Source: Inonotus obliquus
Taxonomy: Eukaryota > Basidiomycota > Agaricomycetes > Hymenochaetales > Hymenochaetaceae
DNA: 64,000 bases
Direction of reading: 5' to 3'
Assembly (NCBI GenBank): GCA_032164295.1
Contig: JAJHTX010000002.1
Coordinates: 372,001 to 436,000 of the forward strand
Shown here: positions 51,721-61,959 of the stretch, in pieces
How positions within the stretch are numbered: the stretch's first letter is position 1
Layout: each line of letters begins with the position of its first letter
The notes under the pieces: model-generated
What the model was told of the DNA's origin: nothing
What the model saw: only the letters and a program-made list of their open reading frames with translations
Database searches by the model: none
Program-made: the position numbers and the translations under genes

Positions 51721-52062
51721 GGATATTTAAGGCAGAAAAGAAGACACCGCTTCGATCAGACCATCTGCATGACCGCTGGTTCTCTGAATGACTTGACGAC
51801 AAATATACTGCTTAACGACCCCCAAAAGTGTCAGCTGTCTTTCGTACTTAGATGTCATCATCATTCCTCATTTCTTGAACTACTCACTTCATCCGTGCAC
51901 AGAAGTAGACCACCCCATCATATAGCCCCCTCAGTTTGTATCTATGCTTTCTGCTCGCCAATGTACCATATCCAAACCCACCTTTTATGACAACTCTTTA
52001 ACTATGGTTGCACAGGTACTAACACCGGTACCTCATTCTACACCACATAACTAACATCATCG
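51721..52062. other. Convergent 3' spacer
   Basis: About 340 bases between the DnaJ-ankyrin stop and the GDSL hydrolase stop, presumably 3' UTRs. Nothing else is seen. Confidence 0.4.
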
Positions 52063-53181
52063 TCACGATGTCAAGTTAAGCGTTTGGTCCCCTCCTGCCG
52101 CAGCGTTTCCGTCATTGTCCTGCACATCTGTTTGTTTCTGATACCTTTTCAAGAATTCGTCAATATCATCCGCAATTATAGCATGCATTCGACTCGTTGG
52201 GTGAATATTGTCCATCCATATCGCTCCACCCTTCTTCCTGACATCGCGTTTCATAAAACCAAATACTTTAAGGTTCTCGTGTACCTTGTTGAAGGTGTCC
52301 CAGGATGAGTACATGAGGAGCGTGATATCAGGGTGTTTCTCGTGTAATGCTTTAGCACCTTTGTGTAACTCTTCGTTCCAGTTGAAATATGAAGAATTGT
52401 TACGGTCTGGAGGCGCGTCCATGGGACGTCCAACTTCTCTCCGCGACAAAATGGATCAGAAATACCACAGGGTTGGGTACCAGGTAGAACTTACAGGGTG
52501 CATAGTGCATCGGAGGTACGTCAATTAAGAGGAAATTCCGTGCACCGTTCTCGTAGAGCCTTTCTTCAAGAGAGAATAGTCTTCTGATGTCGCCTTCATG
52601 TTCGCGTGAGTACCTGATTCATGCGTAAGTTGCAGCTACTTGAAATAGGAAGGCAATAAGCATACGCGCAGTCGTTGATACCAATCCAGGTGACTATGGA
52701 AGGACAATCAGCCTCTGAAACAAAGGAAAACGCAAGTGCTACCAACTAAATAACGAGTTGTCGGACTCCCACGGCGCCCAGTCGGGCTTCTTAGCGACGT
52801 GTGGGAGGAACCAGGCTTCAATCTGGTGCCTCACCCCGCTCAATGTATGTCCTCCTACAGCATAATCATACACGAGCAAAGACTTCCCGTCCTTACGTCG
52901 ATAAGTAATAAGATGGCCAACCCAATTTGCAGTAGGTGAGTCGCCGCATCCCTCCTCGGTCCATGTCTGACCAGGAAAAGGGATCCCAAGAGGTTCCGAC
53001 TCTGTCGGTGCCGGCCAACCAGGGTCGTAGCCGACTGCGGTATACGAATCGCCACTGAGAAGGGGGTACCGACCTCTACTATGACTCGTACAAGTAAACG
53101 TAATGCTTACAAGATAAACAGCTTTTCCAGGTTATCGTAACCTGGCCAGTGTGGTCCAACTACAGAAGCAAAACGAGACAT
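52063..53181 (-). CDS. SGNH/GDSL-family hydrolase, multi-exon
   Basis: An esterase or lipase-like hydrolase; the substrate cannot be told. ATG 53181 gives MSRFASVVGPHWPGYDNLEK. After an intron the catalytic block is SGDSYTAVGYDPGWPAPTES (nucleophile Ser in GDS). It is followed by GHLITYRRKDGKSLLVYDYA and VGGHTLSGVRHQIEAWFLPH. The block III-like TWIGINDC stretch is near 52.68 kb. Block V is MDNIHPTSRMHAIIADDIDE with the Asp and His of the triad. I see no signal peptide, so it is probably intracellular. It resembles carbohydrate-esterase-like GDSL proteins of basidiomycetes. It is divergent from the ABC gene by 253 bases. Confidence 0.82.
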
Positions 53182-53434
53182 TGGTATCAGAACAGGTGCA
53201 CGAAGTATCAGAAAGCTCGAAGAGTTTTGATCTTTCTGAGAGTGAGTTGCCGGATTTGGCAGTCGGGACATTTCTTGAACCGGTGCATCGCTCCTCGACG
53301 AGCGCAAGCGCAACTTTGATGTCTTTTTCGAGTCAAGATTCCGTCGTTTCGAATGGCGCATCAACAGGACACAGGGACTTATAAAAGGTAGAGGAGAAGA
53401 TGAGCCCACTGTAGGTCGTCAAATTCCTGCACTC
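53182..53434. promoter_or_regulatory. Bidirectional promoter region (GDSL hydrolase / ABC transporter)
   Basis: The two divergent ATGs are 253 bases apart. No motif stands out. Confidence 0.35.
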
Positions 53435-56101
53435 ATGACTCGTCCAGGTTGCGGAATGCTCGCCAGCATCTTCAATCAACCTCTCATAGAATTCCTTCGG
53501 TATCTGGATCAAAGACCCGTATCTCGTCTAGTGCATGCTCGGTTGGACATTTGGGATGTATACATTCGAAAGCGTCCAAGAGGATGGCTGCCTCTGCTCC
53601 CAGGCAAAACTGAACTGCGAGAGTATGCTTCCCATGTTTCCCTCACTTGGAACTTCGTAAAGGAAATACACGACCTCGCACCTCGCCAATTTTGGGTCTA
53701 TTGTCTCAATAAGCTATGGGTTTCCCTCGAGTCTGTTTTGTCGGCTTATACAGCCGATCGCGTAGTTAACGCGGTAAGTATGGCCCGTAATAGAGTATGT
53801 GTCCCTCGCTCACATTAGCCCAAGGTCATAGATCTTTGGCACAATCCGAATGCGGACGTTGGTTACATTATCCCTGTTATTGCATTGCGAGTCTCTTTCA
53901 TCATATGGAAAAATCTTGTTGAAAAACTTGTGTGGGTTTAACGCTCGCTTATTGCAGAATAGATTTCACTAATCTTCGTTTTTTTCTAGACGGAAGGACG
54001 TCGAGTTATTGGAGAGTCGAATTTTTTTTCACTTTTTGCAAAAACCTATTAATGGTGCGTACATAGATAATACGAGACATCCCTACCGGTGCTTACGTCT
54101 TTGCGATTGCAATTTTCAGGCGGGTTGGTTTCTGAACATGATCATCAAAGACAAGGTAGGTACATTCGTCTCGCGTGTCACATCAGTAATTGACTTCTTC
54201 GAAGTCGTGTGGCCCTATCTTGGTATATTTGCATACGCAGATACTTCCATAGCTTTGGAAGCATTCCAAAACCTCATGGGCACTATCTCATCGAGTATAA
54301 TACTCATCTCGCAGTTGGGATACAACTATACTATTATCAAAAGACTTCCTCTGGATCCAGCTTTTATCATAATCAACGCACTCCCGACACTCGCGCGCTT
54401 TGGAACCCGAGATTCACTATGGATGCACGGTCAGTAGTGTTGTCACTGCCGGGATAACTTCTGATGACCTTCATTCAGATGTTTACTGTCATATTTTCAG
54501 CAAGCCATACAAGCGAATGCTGGCACTCTTCAGGTTAATTTCTGGAAAAGAGTACGAAACCGACATTAAAAGCTGCGGTCTTGGGAACTATATAGAAAGA
54601 GGTGTGACTCGCAATTCTCTTTATCGGGTGCCGACCTGATTTCCAGCAATTGTAGAATTTGACCGCTGCCGAAAGGAAGTTGGAGATGTCCCAATTGGCT
54701 CCGTGGATGAACACTGGTCCTCCACCACATCCTTCTACCGGGAAACTTTCAATGAACTTCTGGGAGCAGCACCAACAGTGAGCCTTTCTTTTTTCCTGTC
54801 TTACTTCGGGTAGACCTAAAACCAGACAATGTAGCTTTATTTCGCTGTCAGGCTTGTGCTCGATCCGAAAAGTTTATCACCATCATCATATGTACAGTTT
54901 CAGAAAGCTGCCGACACGATCGAGTCATCTATGAATACGGTACTACGCACTCAATTAGACTTTTCTCAGTTCCTTCCGGCAATCCGAGATATTTATCAGC
55001 AGAAGGAACTCGACAGAGAATTCCTCGAACGAGAAAGGCAGCTTACGCCATATCCTCGTGGCGAAGCAAAAAATCCGTGCTCAGGAATGGAGATTGAATT
55101 CAGGTATGTTGTTCGTATCGCATAAATGTGAAACAGAAGCAGTGATCAATGTGTTTATATTCGTAGGAACGTCAGCTTCTCGTATCCCGGAACGTCGAAA
55201 ATGGCTATTCAGAACGTATCCTTTTTGATCAAGCCGGGCCAGCTCGTCGCAATAGTCGGTGTGAACGGAAGCGGAAAGTCTACGATTACGAAGCTGTTCA
55301 ATCGGCTTTGCGACCCAACGGAGGGCGAGATCTTCGTTGACGGCCTACTAATGAAGTCATATCGTCGCACAGACATCCGTCGAGCCATGTCCATCTTACG
55401 GCAAAACCATACTCTCTATCCTCTCAGCCTTCGAGAAAACATCGCCCTTGGACTCCCGGACAGTTCTTACAGCCAAGAGGATCTAGACATAGCGCTAGAA
55501 TACGGAGGTGCAACATCAATCATAGAAAACCTTCCGGACAAACTCGAAACGGAACTCCAGCCCGTTCGTTCGAGTTACAGCAATATGGACCTCTCCGATG
55601 ATGACCCTATTCTTGCGCCGTTGAATGCCATAGAATCCAAGCAGATCGAAAAGGATGTCTCGGGCGGGGAGTGCCAGAGGCTCGCGGCGTGAGTGTTCCG
55701 ATACCAGTCATTAATGAGCGGCTAACATTACATTCCTCCCCAGTTCGCGCACTTTTATGCGGTTGCGTGGCGGAGACATTCGCTTCCTGGCAGCAGACGA
55801 ACCAACATCCGCACTCGATCCAGAAGGAGAATCTGAACTGTTTACTCGTCTGAGACAACAACGCGGTGACATGACTGTTGTCTTCATCACCCACCGATTC
55901 GGGCACATAACGAAATACGCAGATCTAATACTGTAAGTCTACACTTATCTGCGGATTGCAATATGACTCTGAAACACCTGTTGGGTTACTTTTTAGTTGT
56001 ATGAAAGATGGAAACCTCGTTGAGCAAGGAAGTCACGAAGAGTTAATTGCGAAAGGGGGCGAATATTACAAGCTGCATAGCATTCAAGCTGAGGCATTTT
56101 G
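53435..56101 (+). CDS. ABC transporter-like protein (single nucleotide-binding domain), multi-exon
   Basis: ATG 53435 gives MTRPGCGMLASIFNQPLIEF. The N-terminal two thirds have several exons with hydrophobic stretches (WVYCLNKLWVSLESVLSAY; VTSVIDFFEVVWPYLGIFAY), a degenerate membrane domain. The ATPase half is clear: VSFLIKPGQLVAIVGVNGSG then KST (Walker A), SILRQNHTLYPLSLRENIAL (Q loop), the signature SGGECQRLA, and after an intron FLAADEPTSALDPEGESELF (Walker B) and VVFITHRFGHITKYADLIL (H loop). The stop is at 56101 after GEYYKLHSIQAEAF. A 39-residue acidic insertion separates the helical part from the signature. It resembles half-size exporters in basidiomycetes; the substrate is unknown. 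Confidence 0.82.
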
Positions 56102-56117
56102 AGACATTGCGAATGAA

Positions 56118-56348
56118 GAACGACGAATTTACTGTAGTTTTGTCACCCATCGCTTTTGACACCACGACGTGTGCGGACCTTACGCATGCGGCAAGTCTGT
56201 TGTGTCTGCTTTCCGTTTTGACGGCGCTAAATTTGGCGACGAGTTCACTAGATATGAATAATGGACGACTCATCGAACAAGAAACACCCGAATGACAAAG
56301 GACGGCGAATATCGAAACCTTCATAGCATCCAGGCTCGGGCGTTCGTT
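56118..56348 (+). pseudogene. Relic of a second ABC transporter C-terminus
   Basis: Directly after the ABC stop, broken frames repeat its ending. VTHRF followed by a stop occurs near 56144-56158. MNNGRLIEQE near 56254-56283 parallels CMKDGNLVEQG. KDGEYRNLHSIQARAF near 56300-56347 parallels KGGEYYKLHSIQAEAF. This is the decayed tail of a tandem or gene-converted copy. It lies under the 3' end of the minus-strand F-box gene. Confidence 0.6.
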
Positions 56349-57936
56349 GTACATATGTGTATAAGCTATAACACGGATTTACACCTTTCCAAAAATATCT
56401 CATAAATACGATTCCCCTGTATAATGGGAGAGGGAAACTAAATGTCTTTGGCATCAATGAGATCATCTGATAAGACTCACAACTGAATGGATTGAGCACG
56501 TCGTTGGGGGTCACCCCAAGAGTGATCCCACCTAATAATGATCGAAGTGACTCTGCGATAACAGCGCGTTCCGAGTCATTCAGCACAACCAAGTCAGAGA
56601 ACGATGAATACCCAAACCGAATGGCTTTGAACGATCTAGGACCATCATGAAGCGACTTCATCGTCGAGCACAATGCATCCATGCATTCATTGAAGTCTCC
56701 TTCCATATTAATTCGGTTGAGGATGAGCGTTCGCAGACGAGGGCAGAGAACTTCGTGCTTCGCATCAAGGCTCGACTTCGTCTCCTGCCCTGGATCCAGT
56801 GCTCGAAAGAACCTCACGGATAAGTTAGCTCCGATAAGATCGAGCCGTATGAGCGTCGGCAGTAGACTCAGTATTTGCATGAGTGTGCTCTCGTTAATCG
56901 TTGAGGTAACCAACAGGTACCCCAATGGCGGACGGGAGCGCTGGATGAACCTCAAGAGTGCTTCCATCGACGGTTCAGAATGATTGCGATACTCCAGGCG
57001 CACCAATTTCGGCAAGTGCAGGTGTTGTATGACGAATGATGCGCACCGTTCCGAAAGAAGTCCCAGTTCCGTAATGTCGAGAGTTATCTCGGATTCTCTG
57101 GGCACATAATCCAAGAGGGCCCGATCGTCTCCAAAAAGCTCCGAAAAAAGCTCCGACCCAAAAGTGAATTTTCGCAGGTTTGGAGCAACATTCAGTACAT
57201 TCATGCATGTGCTCGCCTTTTTCAGATTCTCAGTCGCTCGCCCAAAGTGGAGGGTGCATGTTCGGAACGTAGGGAGTCGTTCCTCGCCAACGTCGAGGGT
57301 GAAGTTTCCCTTAAGACAGAGATCCCGAAGCCGAGATGTCTTGCTTATATCAACCTGGACATTGTCCGACTCCGTGCCTTGCTTCGCATTGAAACTCGCC
57401 TCGATGGATAACGATGTGAGAATCGGAGTGTCGCAAATTTCGATCCCTCGAAAGTCGTCAGAGAACCTCAAGGAGATCCATCGAAAATGGACGTCCTTCC
57501 ACCGTCGCTGCTCCTTTAGCAAAGTCGTGATTATGTATTCCCCAGTAGGATGCAAATCTGAGTAGTCATCGATGTCGATATCACAGATAAAACCACAATT
57601 GAGGGGAACTCCATTCGTTCTTTCGAGGAACGTGTCGAATACCTGAACTGCTGATCGGGAGAACGCCAACGCCGTGTCTTTGGAAAGGTCGATACAAAGC
57701 CGTGACCAAAGCTCGCCAATGGAAAGGGATATCTCTCTCCACCGCTGGTTAACGTGTGAAATACGGAGTGGGGGACGGAGTGTACTCCGATAGAGGGGAT
57801 CTGCCAATACAGCTAGATCAAAAAGGCTCGTGAACCGTACGTCCCTCGATATCAGGAGAAATATCCGACCGAGAATCTCAGCAGGCAGTCCCTCGATGTA
57901 TGCAGCAGGGTGAGGGGGGAAGGGTGATTCAGACAT
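56248..57936 (-). CDS. F-box protein with leucine-rich body (basidiomycete type)
   Basis: ATG 57936 gives MSESPFPPHPAAYIEGLPAE, then an F-box-like motif (GLPAEILGRIFLLISRDVRF; ISHVNQRWREISLSIGELWS), the standard start of a large Agaricomycete family. The body has leucine-rich segments such as LVRLEYRNHSEPSMEALLRF, LLPTLIRLDLIGANLSVRFF and CPRLRTLILNRINMEGDF. It probably serves an SCF ubiquitin ligase. The last 65 codons look unlike the rest, and a possible intron (GTGAGTC near 56485) would end the protein near 56.4 kb, so the stop at 56248 is doubtful. It is unrelated in sequence to F-box paralogues A and B. Confidence 0.75.
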   Translation of the reverse strand: MSESPFPPHPAAYIEGLPAEILGRIFLLISRDVRFTSLFDLAVLADPLYRSTLRPPLRISHVNQRWREISLSIGELWSRLCIDLSKDTALAFSRSAVQVFDTFLERTNGVPLNCGFICDIDIDDYSDLHPTGEYIITTLLKEQRRWKDVHFRWISLRFSDDFRGIEICDTPILTSLSIEASFNAKQGTESDNVQVDISKTSRLRDLCLKGNFTLDVGEERLPTFRTCTLHFGRATENLKKASTCMNVLNVAPNLRKFTFGSELFSELFGDDRALLDYVPRESEITLDITELGLLSERCASFVIQHLHLPKLVRLEYRNHSEPSMEALLRFIQRSRPPLGYLLVTSTINESTLMQILSLLPTLIRLDLIGANLSVRFFRALDPGQETKSSLDAKHEVLCPRLRTLILNRINMEGDFNECMDALCSTMKSLHDGPRSFKAIRFGYSSFSDLVVLNDSERAVIAESLRSLLGGITLGVTPNDVLNPFSCESYQMISLMPKTFSFPLPLYRGIVFMRYFWKGVNPCYSLYTYVQRTPEPGCYEGFDIRRPLSFGCFLFDESSIIHI

Positions 57937-58119
57937 GGTAGGATAGGTTGTACCATCAATAATTACAATTCTGACCACAGAGTAAGTATAAAGAGACCTA
58001 TTTGGACATGATTGCATTACATAATAGGGCGAAACGCGAATGGACCGGCCCTGAAGTACCTCTCACAATATCACCGGCATACTTCACCATCTCTTGTCTG
58101 CAGGGCAAATGTTTATGGA

Positions 58120-59367
58120 ATGCCCGAGACAGACCTCAACGCCTGTGATATCTGTGGCCTAAAGTCATCAAGCGAGATCAACTTTTTACTGAATTGTTGT
58201 ATCTGTCGACGGGGCTTTCACCATCGTATGTTCCTAGTTCTTACGTTTGCAACGGATGAGACTGAGCGTTAGTGCGCTAGGGTGTTGTAGGCCGCCTATA
58301 CCAGATGAGGTGCTAACGTCGTTAATAAAGGCTACGTTTAAGAATAAACCAGGGAAGGGTGTGAACTATTGGAGATGTTGCGATTGTCGGGAGGGTAACT
58401 CTCCTGCTGCGACGAGTAGTTGCATCGTGGTGCGGCCTCCAGCTGCCCCGGCAAACTTTACTACCTCTAGAGTAATGTTTTAATCGCTTTCTTATACACG
58501 GGGATACTGATGAGCTCTTTTGAAAGATTCCGCAGAAGCGAAAACAAGATGAAGTTATAGTCATCTCGGATGACGATGACGAACCTCGTAAAGAAATAGT
58601 CATTTCAAGTCATCCTCCTCGACCTCGGGATCAACGGCATGAAGCACGACCAACATTCTTGGGAGCAGCAGCACATCCAGGTTAGCCCAACCTCTCCACT
58701 GAATGATTCTCGAGGGCTCAGTGAATTCGTTTCTCTCTGTCCAGAGGCTGCCGATACTCCAGAACCCCATCCCAACCCTTCCAAAGCGCCTTCCCCAATA
58801 CCTGAATGTCCTCCGCCTCTAGATTCTCCCGTTTCCATATACCCCCGCCTCTCGATAGCCCCACATTCATCTGCCTCCCGATTCGGTCTCTTATCCCCTC
58901 CCACATCAGTTGGTGGCTCATCTATCCGATATCCGTCCACTACGCCTTTCTTCTTCGACTTTGATCAGGAAGAATCACATCGAATGGCATCCACGCCGCA
59001 ATTCGAGCGTCATATTGATATTGAGCCGACCACAGAGGCAGTGAAATCGGGTGACGTTCCTCCGACACCACCTATTTCTGCTGGGAATCAACCTCCGCTT
59101 GTCCAGGATGCTGCTACTACTGCGTCTCCCCCAAAGATAGAGCCAGCATTCGCGCAGAGGAAATGGAAATCAGGTATCGTTCAGCAGAACCTGAGAATAC
59201 TCAGTCGGGAGTTCAGAGAACAATGTCTTGCTAATCTTGGGCCTCCTCGCGTTGCGGTACAACCACAAGAGAGGCGACCCCGAAAGCCCGCCAGAACAGC
59301 AGAATTTGATATATATCATCGGACACCTGGCCAGTACTCCTTTTGTCATTTTGGGATCCCAAAGTGA
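58120..59367 (+). CDS. PHD-type zinc-finger protein, multi-exon
   Basis: ATG 58120 gives MPETDLNACDICGLKSSSEI. The Cys/His pattern CDIC..CCICRRGFHH, continued after an intron by RPPIPDEVLTSLIKATFKNK, then NYWRCCDCRE, fits a PHD-like finger. After an intron comes a basic to acidic stretch (KRKQDEVIVISDDDDEP) similar to a SUMO-interaction-like run. A long Ser/Pro-rich region and a C-terminus rich in Arg/Lys (VAVQPQERRPRKPARTAEFD) complete the protein, ending at 59367. It probably acts on chromatin. Divergent from the F-box gene, 183 bases apart. Confidence 0.62.
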
Positions 59368-59621
59368 TTCGTTTCTTGCCTGTTCCCACTTTTCTCTCAA
59401 TTCTCACGTCCACAAGGTTTTGTGCATTTTGAGTGTATCATGGATTATCCATTGCAATACCCTGGTGTTTCAAGTGGACAAGTAGTATACTTAAATATGT
59501 AATGCTATACGAATGCAATATCCAGATGTACGAGTAGGTCTGGGTTGGTCGTGAGCGGATAAAACGAAGGAATAAGACAAGCCCAAGTCCACAATACCCA
59601 TCATCGAAAGAATTTGGTCCG
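59368..59621. other. Convergent 3' spacer
   Basis: About 250 bases between the stops of the PHD-type gene and the nucleotide-sugar transporter. No feature seen. Confidence 0.35.
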
Positions 59622-61540
59622 TCACCTGCTACATACAGGGCTGTCGTCGAGACTGATGACCGATAATTGACTGTCGTCTGTCAATCGTGAAAAAGGATGT
59701 AGTGATCCGTTCGGCGTAATACGAGAAGAATGTATCGGCAACGCGGACTGCAATCGACTCGGAGGCGCGGATGGAATGGTAGAGGTGGCCGCAGTAGTAG
59801 CAGGATTCGGTGAATGCGACCGTGAGACAAATCGGGACTGATAGTCAGATAACGACGCGACGCTAGCAGAGCGACTACTCAAACCCGGCGCAGCAGCGTA
59901 CACTTCATCAAGAGTTTCATTATGCCCTGCGAAGTTCTCGAGACTCGTTCGGGGAGTGACCAGATTCAAAGCCGCAGATAAAATGCGCGGACTCACTCCT
60001 CCCGCCGACCCCCGTCGCTTCTCATCCGATTCACCGAGGATAGGCGCATCAGGTTCTACGGGTTCGATCGGTGTACCGGGAAACGATGACTTGCGTGGTG
60101 ACATTACACCCGCGACTAGTTTTGGCAGCTGTGCGACTCTACCAGACGCAAATTTGTCTTCTGGCTGATTATACAACCACGTCGCCGCTAACACTGTTGA
60201 TGCGCCTAGGAGGAAACTGGGCGTCACTCGGAAATTAAACAAGATGACGGAGGCGATGAACGACAAGATGATGCTGATAGACGTGGCGAATGCCTTTAGA
60301 ATGTTGTCCGAATATTTAATGACGAGCGCTGTGATCAAACCACCAAAAACCTGAGTCAAAACGGTTGCCCACGCCCATCCTCCAAAATTAGCAAAGATTG
60401 ACGAAAAGCTAAGGCCAGTTTGCCATGAAGACGAGGCTACGATAGGAAGCAGGGCGGGGAGGAGCGAGAAAAGCGAAAGCTGGGCATTCCGAACCCAGAG
60501 GTCTGCTTGCGATCCTTTGAGCACCATCTCAAAGTATACACCAGCAAGACCTGACGTAAAGCACGCTGCGATTACTGCCACGAATCCTTTCAGCGGATGC
60601 ATCTCATGCATTTGACTAGTCGCATGCCCGCCTCCGGATTGTATTTGAACGATTCCTACACCAAGGCCTAAAGCTGTCAAAGCAGCCCACTTGGTCACGT
60701 TTAATCTTCTTCGAAGTAGTGCAACGGAAAATGCAGCAGTGGTGAGGATTTTCATTTGGTAGGAGACTTGGAATGTTGCGGCCTCCAAGTTTGATGCTGC
60801 GACGAATTGAAGATTATTCTGAATGACTGGAGATCACAATGTTTATAGTTGACATAGAGTGTCAAAAATGACGAGTAACTCTCACCATATAATATGGCAG
60901 GAATAGATAATTTCCAGCAATCCGGACTGAATATCTCCCGCCCTAATCTCCTACATCGGAACACGAAAACACGAGGGTGCATCCAGTGTAATGGTTGCCT
61001 GCGCTGCGGGGAATGATGAGGTCCATGTTCGTCTAGCCGATAGAACGCGATTGAAAGGGAAATGAATCCCTTGAGAAGTTCATTTAGCAGGACGGCAGAA
61101 GCAGCTGAGTAAGATTGAGATGGTGAAGCAGAAACTCGTGAATAGTGCATGATAATCGTCAATGAAGCATTCTGAATTGCCAATGTTACAAGACTTGAAG
61201 TAAAAACATAACAAGTTCAGTGAGCTGCATTCTCGTGGATACTAGTAACTGACACTCACGAGATATATTTGAGTGGTATTCCCCACAGCTGTGGCACATT
61301 TGCATCAATTGCGGAGACCGGCCCAAGCTCAGCCGAGCCATTTAGCTTGAGCCTTGGCAGCGGAGAATGACCATGGGTAACATGTTGTCCCATGGTTGAT
61401 TCGCGTTCCGGGGACTGAGCTGGCGGATGAGTCTGAGAAACTGTCTGCCGACGCTGGCGAGGAGACGTCGGAGACACGTATGATTCGTAAGAGGATGCAG
61501 CGAAGGCCAGCTTGTCGTGATTTATAGCAGTCTGCGACAT
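59622..61540 (-). CDS. Nucleotide-sugar transporter (SLC35A/UDP-galactose transporter-like), multi-exon
   Basis: A Golgi membrane antiporter that brings nucleotide sugar in for glycosylation. ATG 61540 gives MSQTAINHDKLAFAASSYES, a long polar N-terminal tail, then PQLWGIPLKYIS. The next exon has LVTLAIQNASLTIIMHYSRV and AASAVLLNELLKGFISLSIA. The main exon has AATFQVSYQMKILTTAAFSV, the family-typical block, then FVAVIAACFTSGLAGVYFEM, LTQVFGGLITALVIKYSDNI and LKAFATSISIILSFIASVIL. A polar Ser-rich C-terminal tail of about 150 residues ends at 59622. The KxSDNILK-x-FA signature supports the UDP-galactose/UDP-GlcNAc group; the precise sugar is not decidable. Confidence 0.88.
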
Positions 61541-61959
61541 GTAGAAAGCCGTGTGGGTAAGTTTCCTCGGTCCGTTTTCAATCAAGAATCAAGAAACGAA
61601 AAAAGCGTGAGGCTGTGTTCAGCACTGGCTCGGCGTGCTGCGCAGTCGCGCTAAGATTTCGTGCTCCAACGTACGCTGGGACGGAAAAGAAAGGCCGTTG
61701 TTTGAAAGATGTACAGACAAAGGGTGCGAAGGGATTGGATGGTGGTGGCACGTCGTGAACCAGCGTCCAACGCTTGTCCAGGTAAAATCGGATGAGAAGA
61801 TAACTTTTACCGTGGGAATAAAAGAGGTTTGTCGCGTCTTTCGCGTCAGGACCACTTGCGACGCGTCTTGACACGAACCGCCATCTTCATTCTTTTGCTC
61901 AGCACCTGTTTTCTTTCTTCAGACCATCACCCGCACTCGTCATCGGTGACAGGCTGGCG
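61541..61959. promoter_or_regulatory. Divergent intergenic region (nucleotide-sugar transporter / MutY)
   Basis: About 420 bases between divergent ATGs that should contain both promoters. Open frames here lack domains. Confidence 0.35.
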
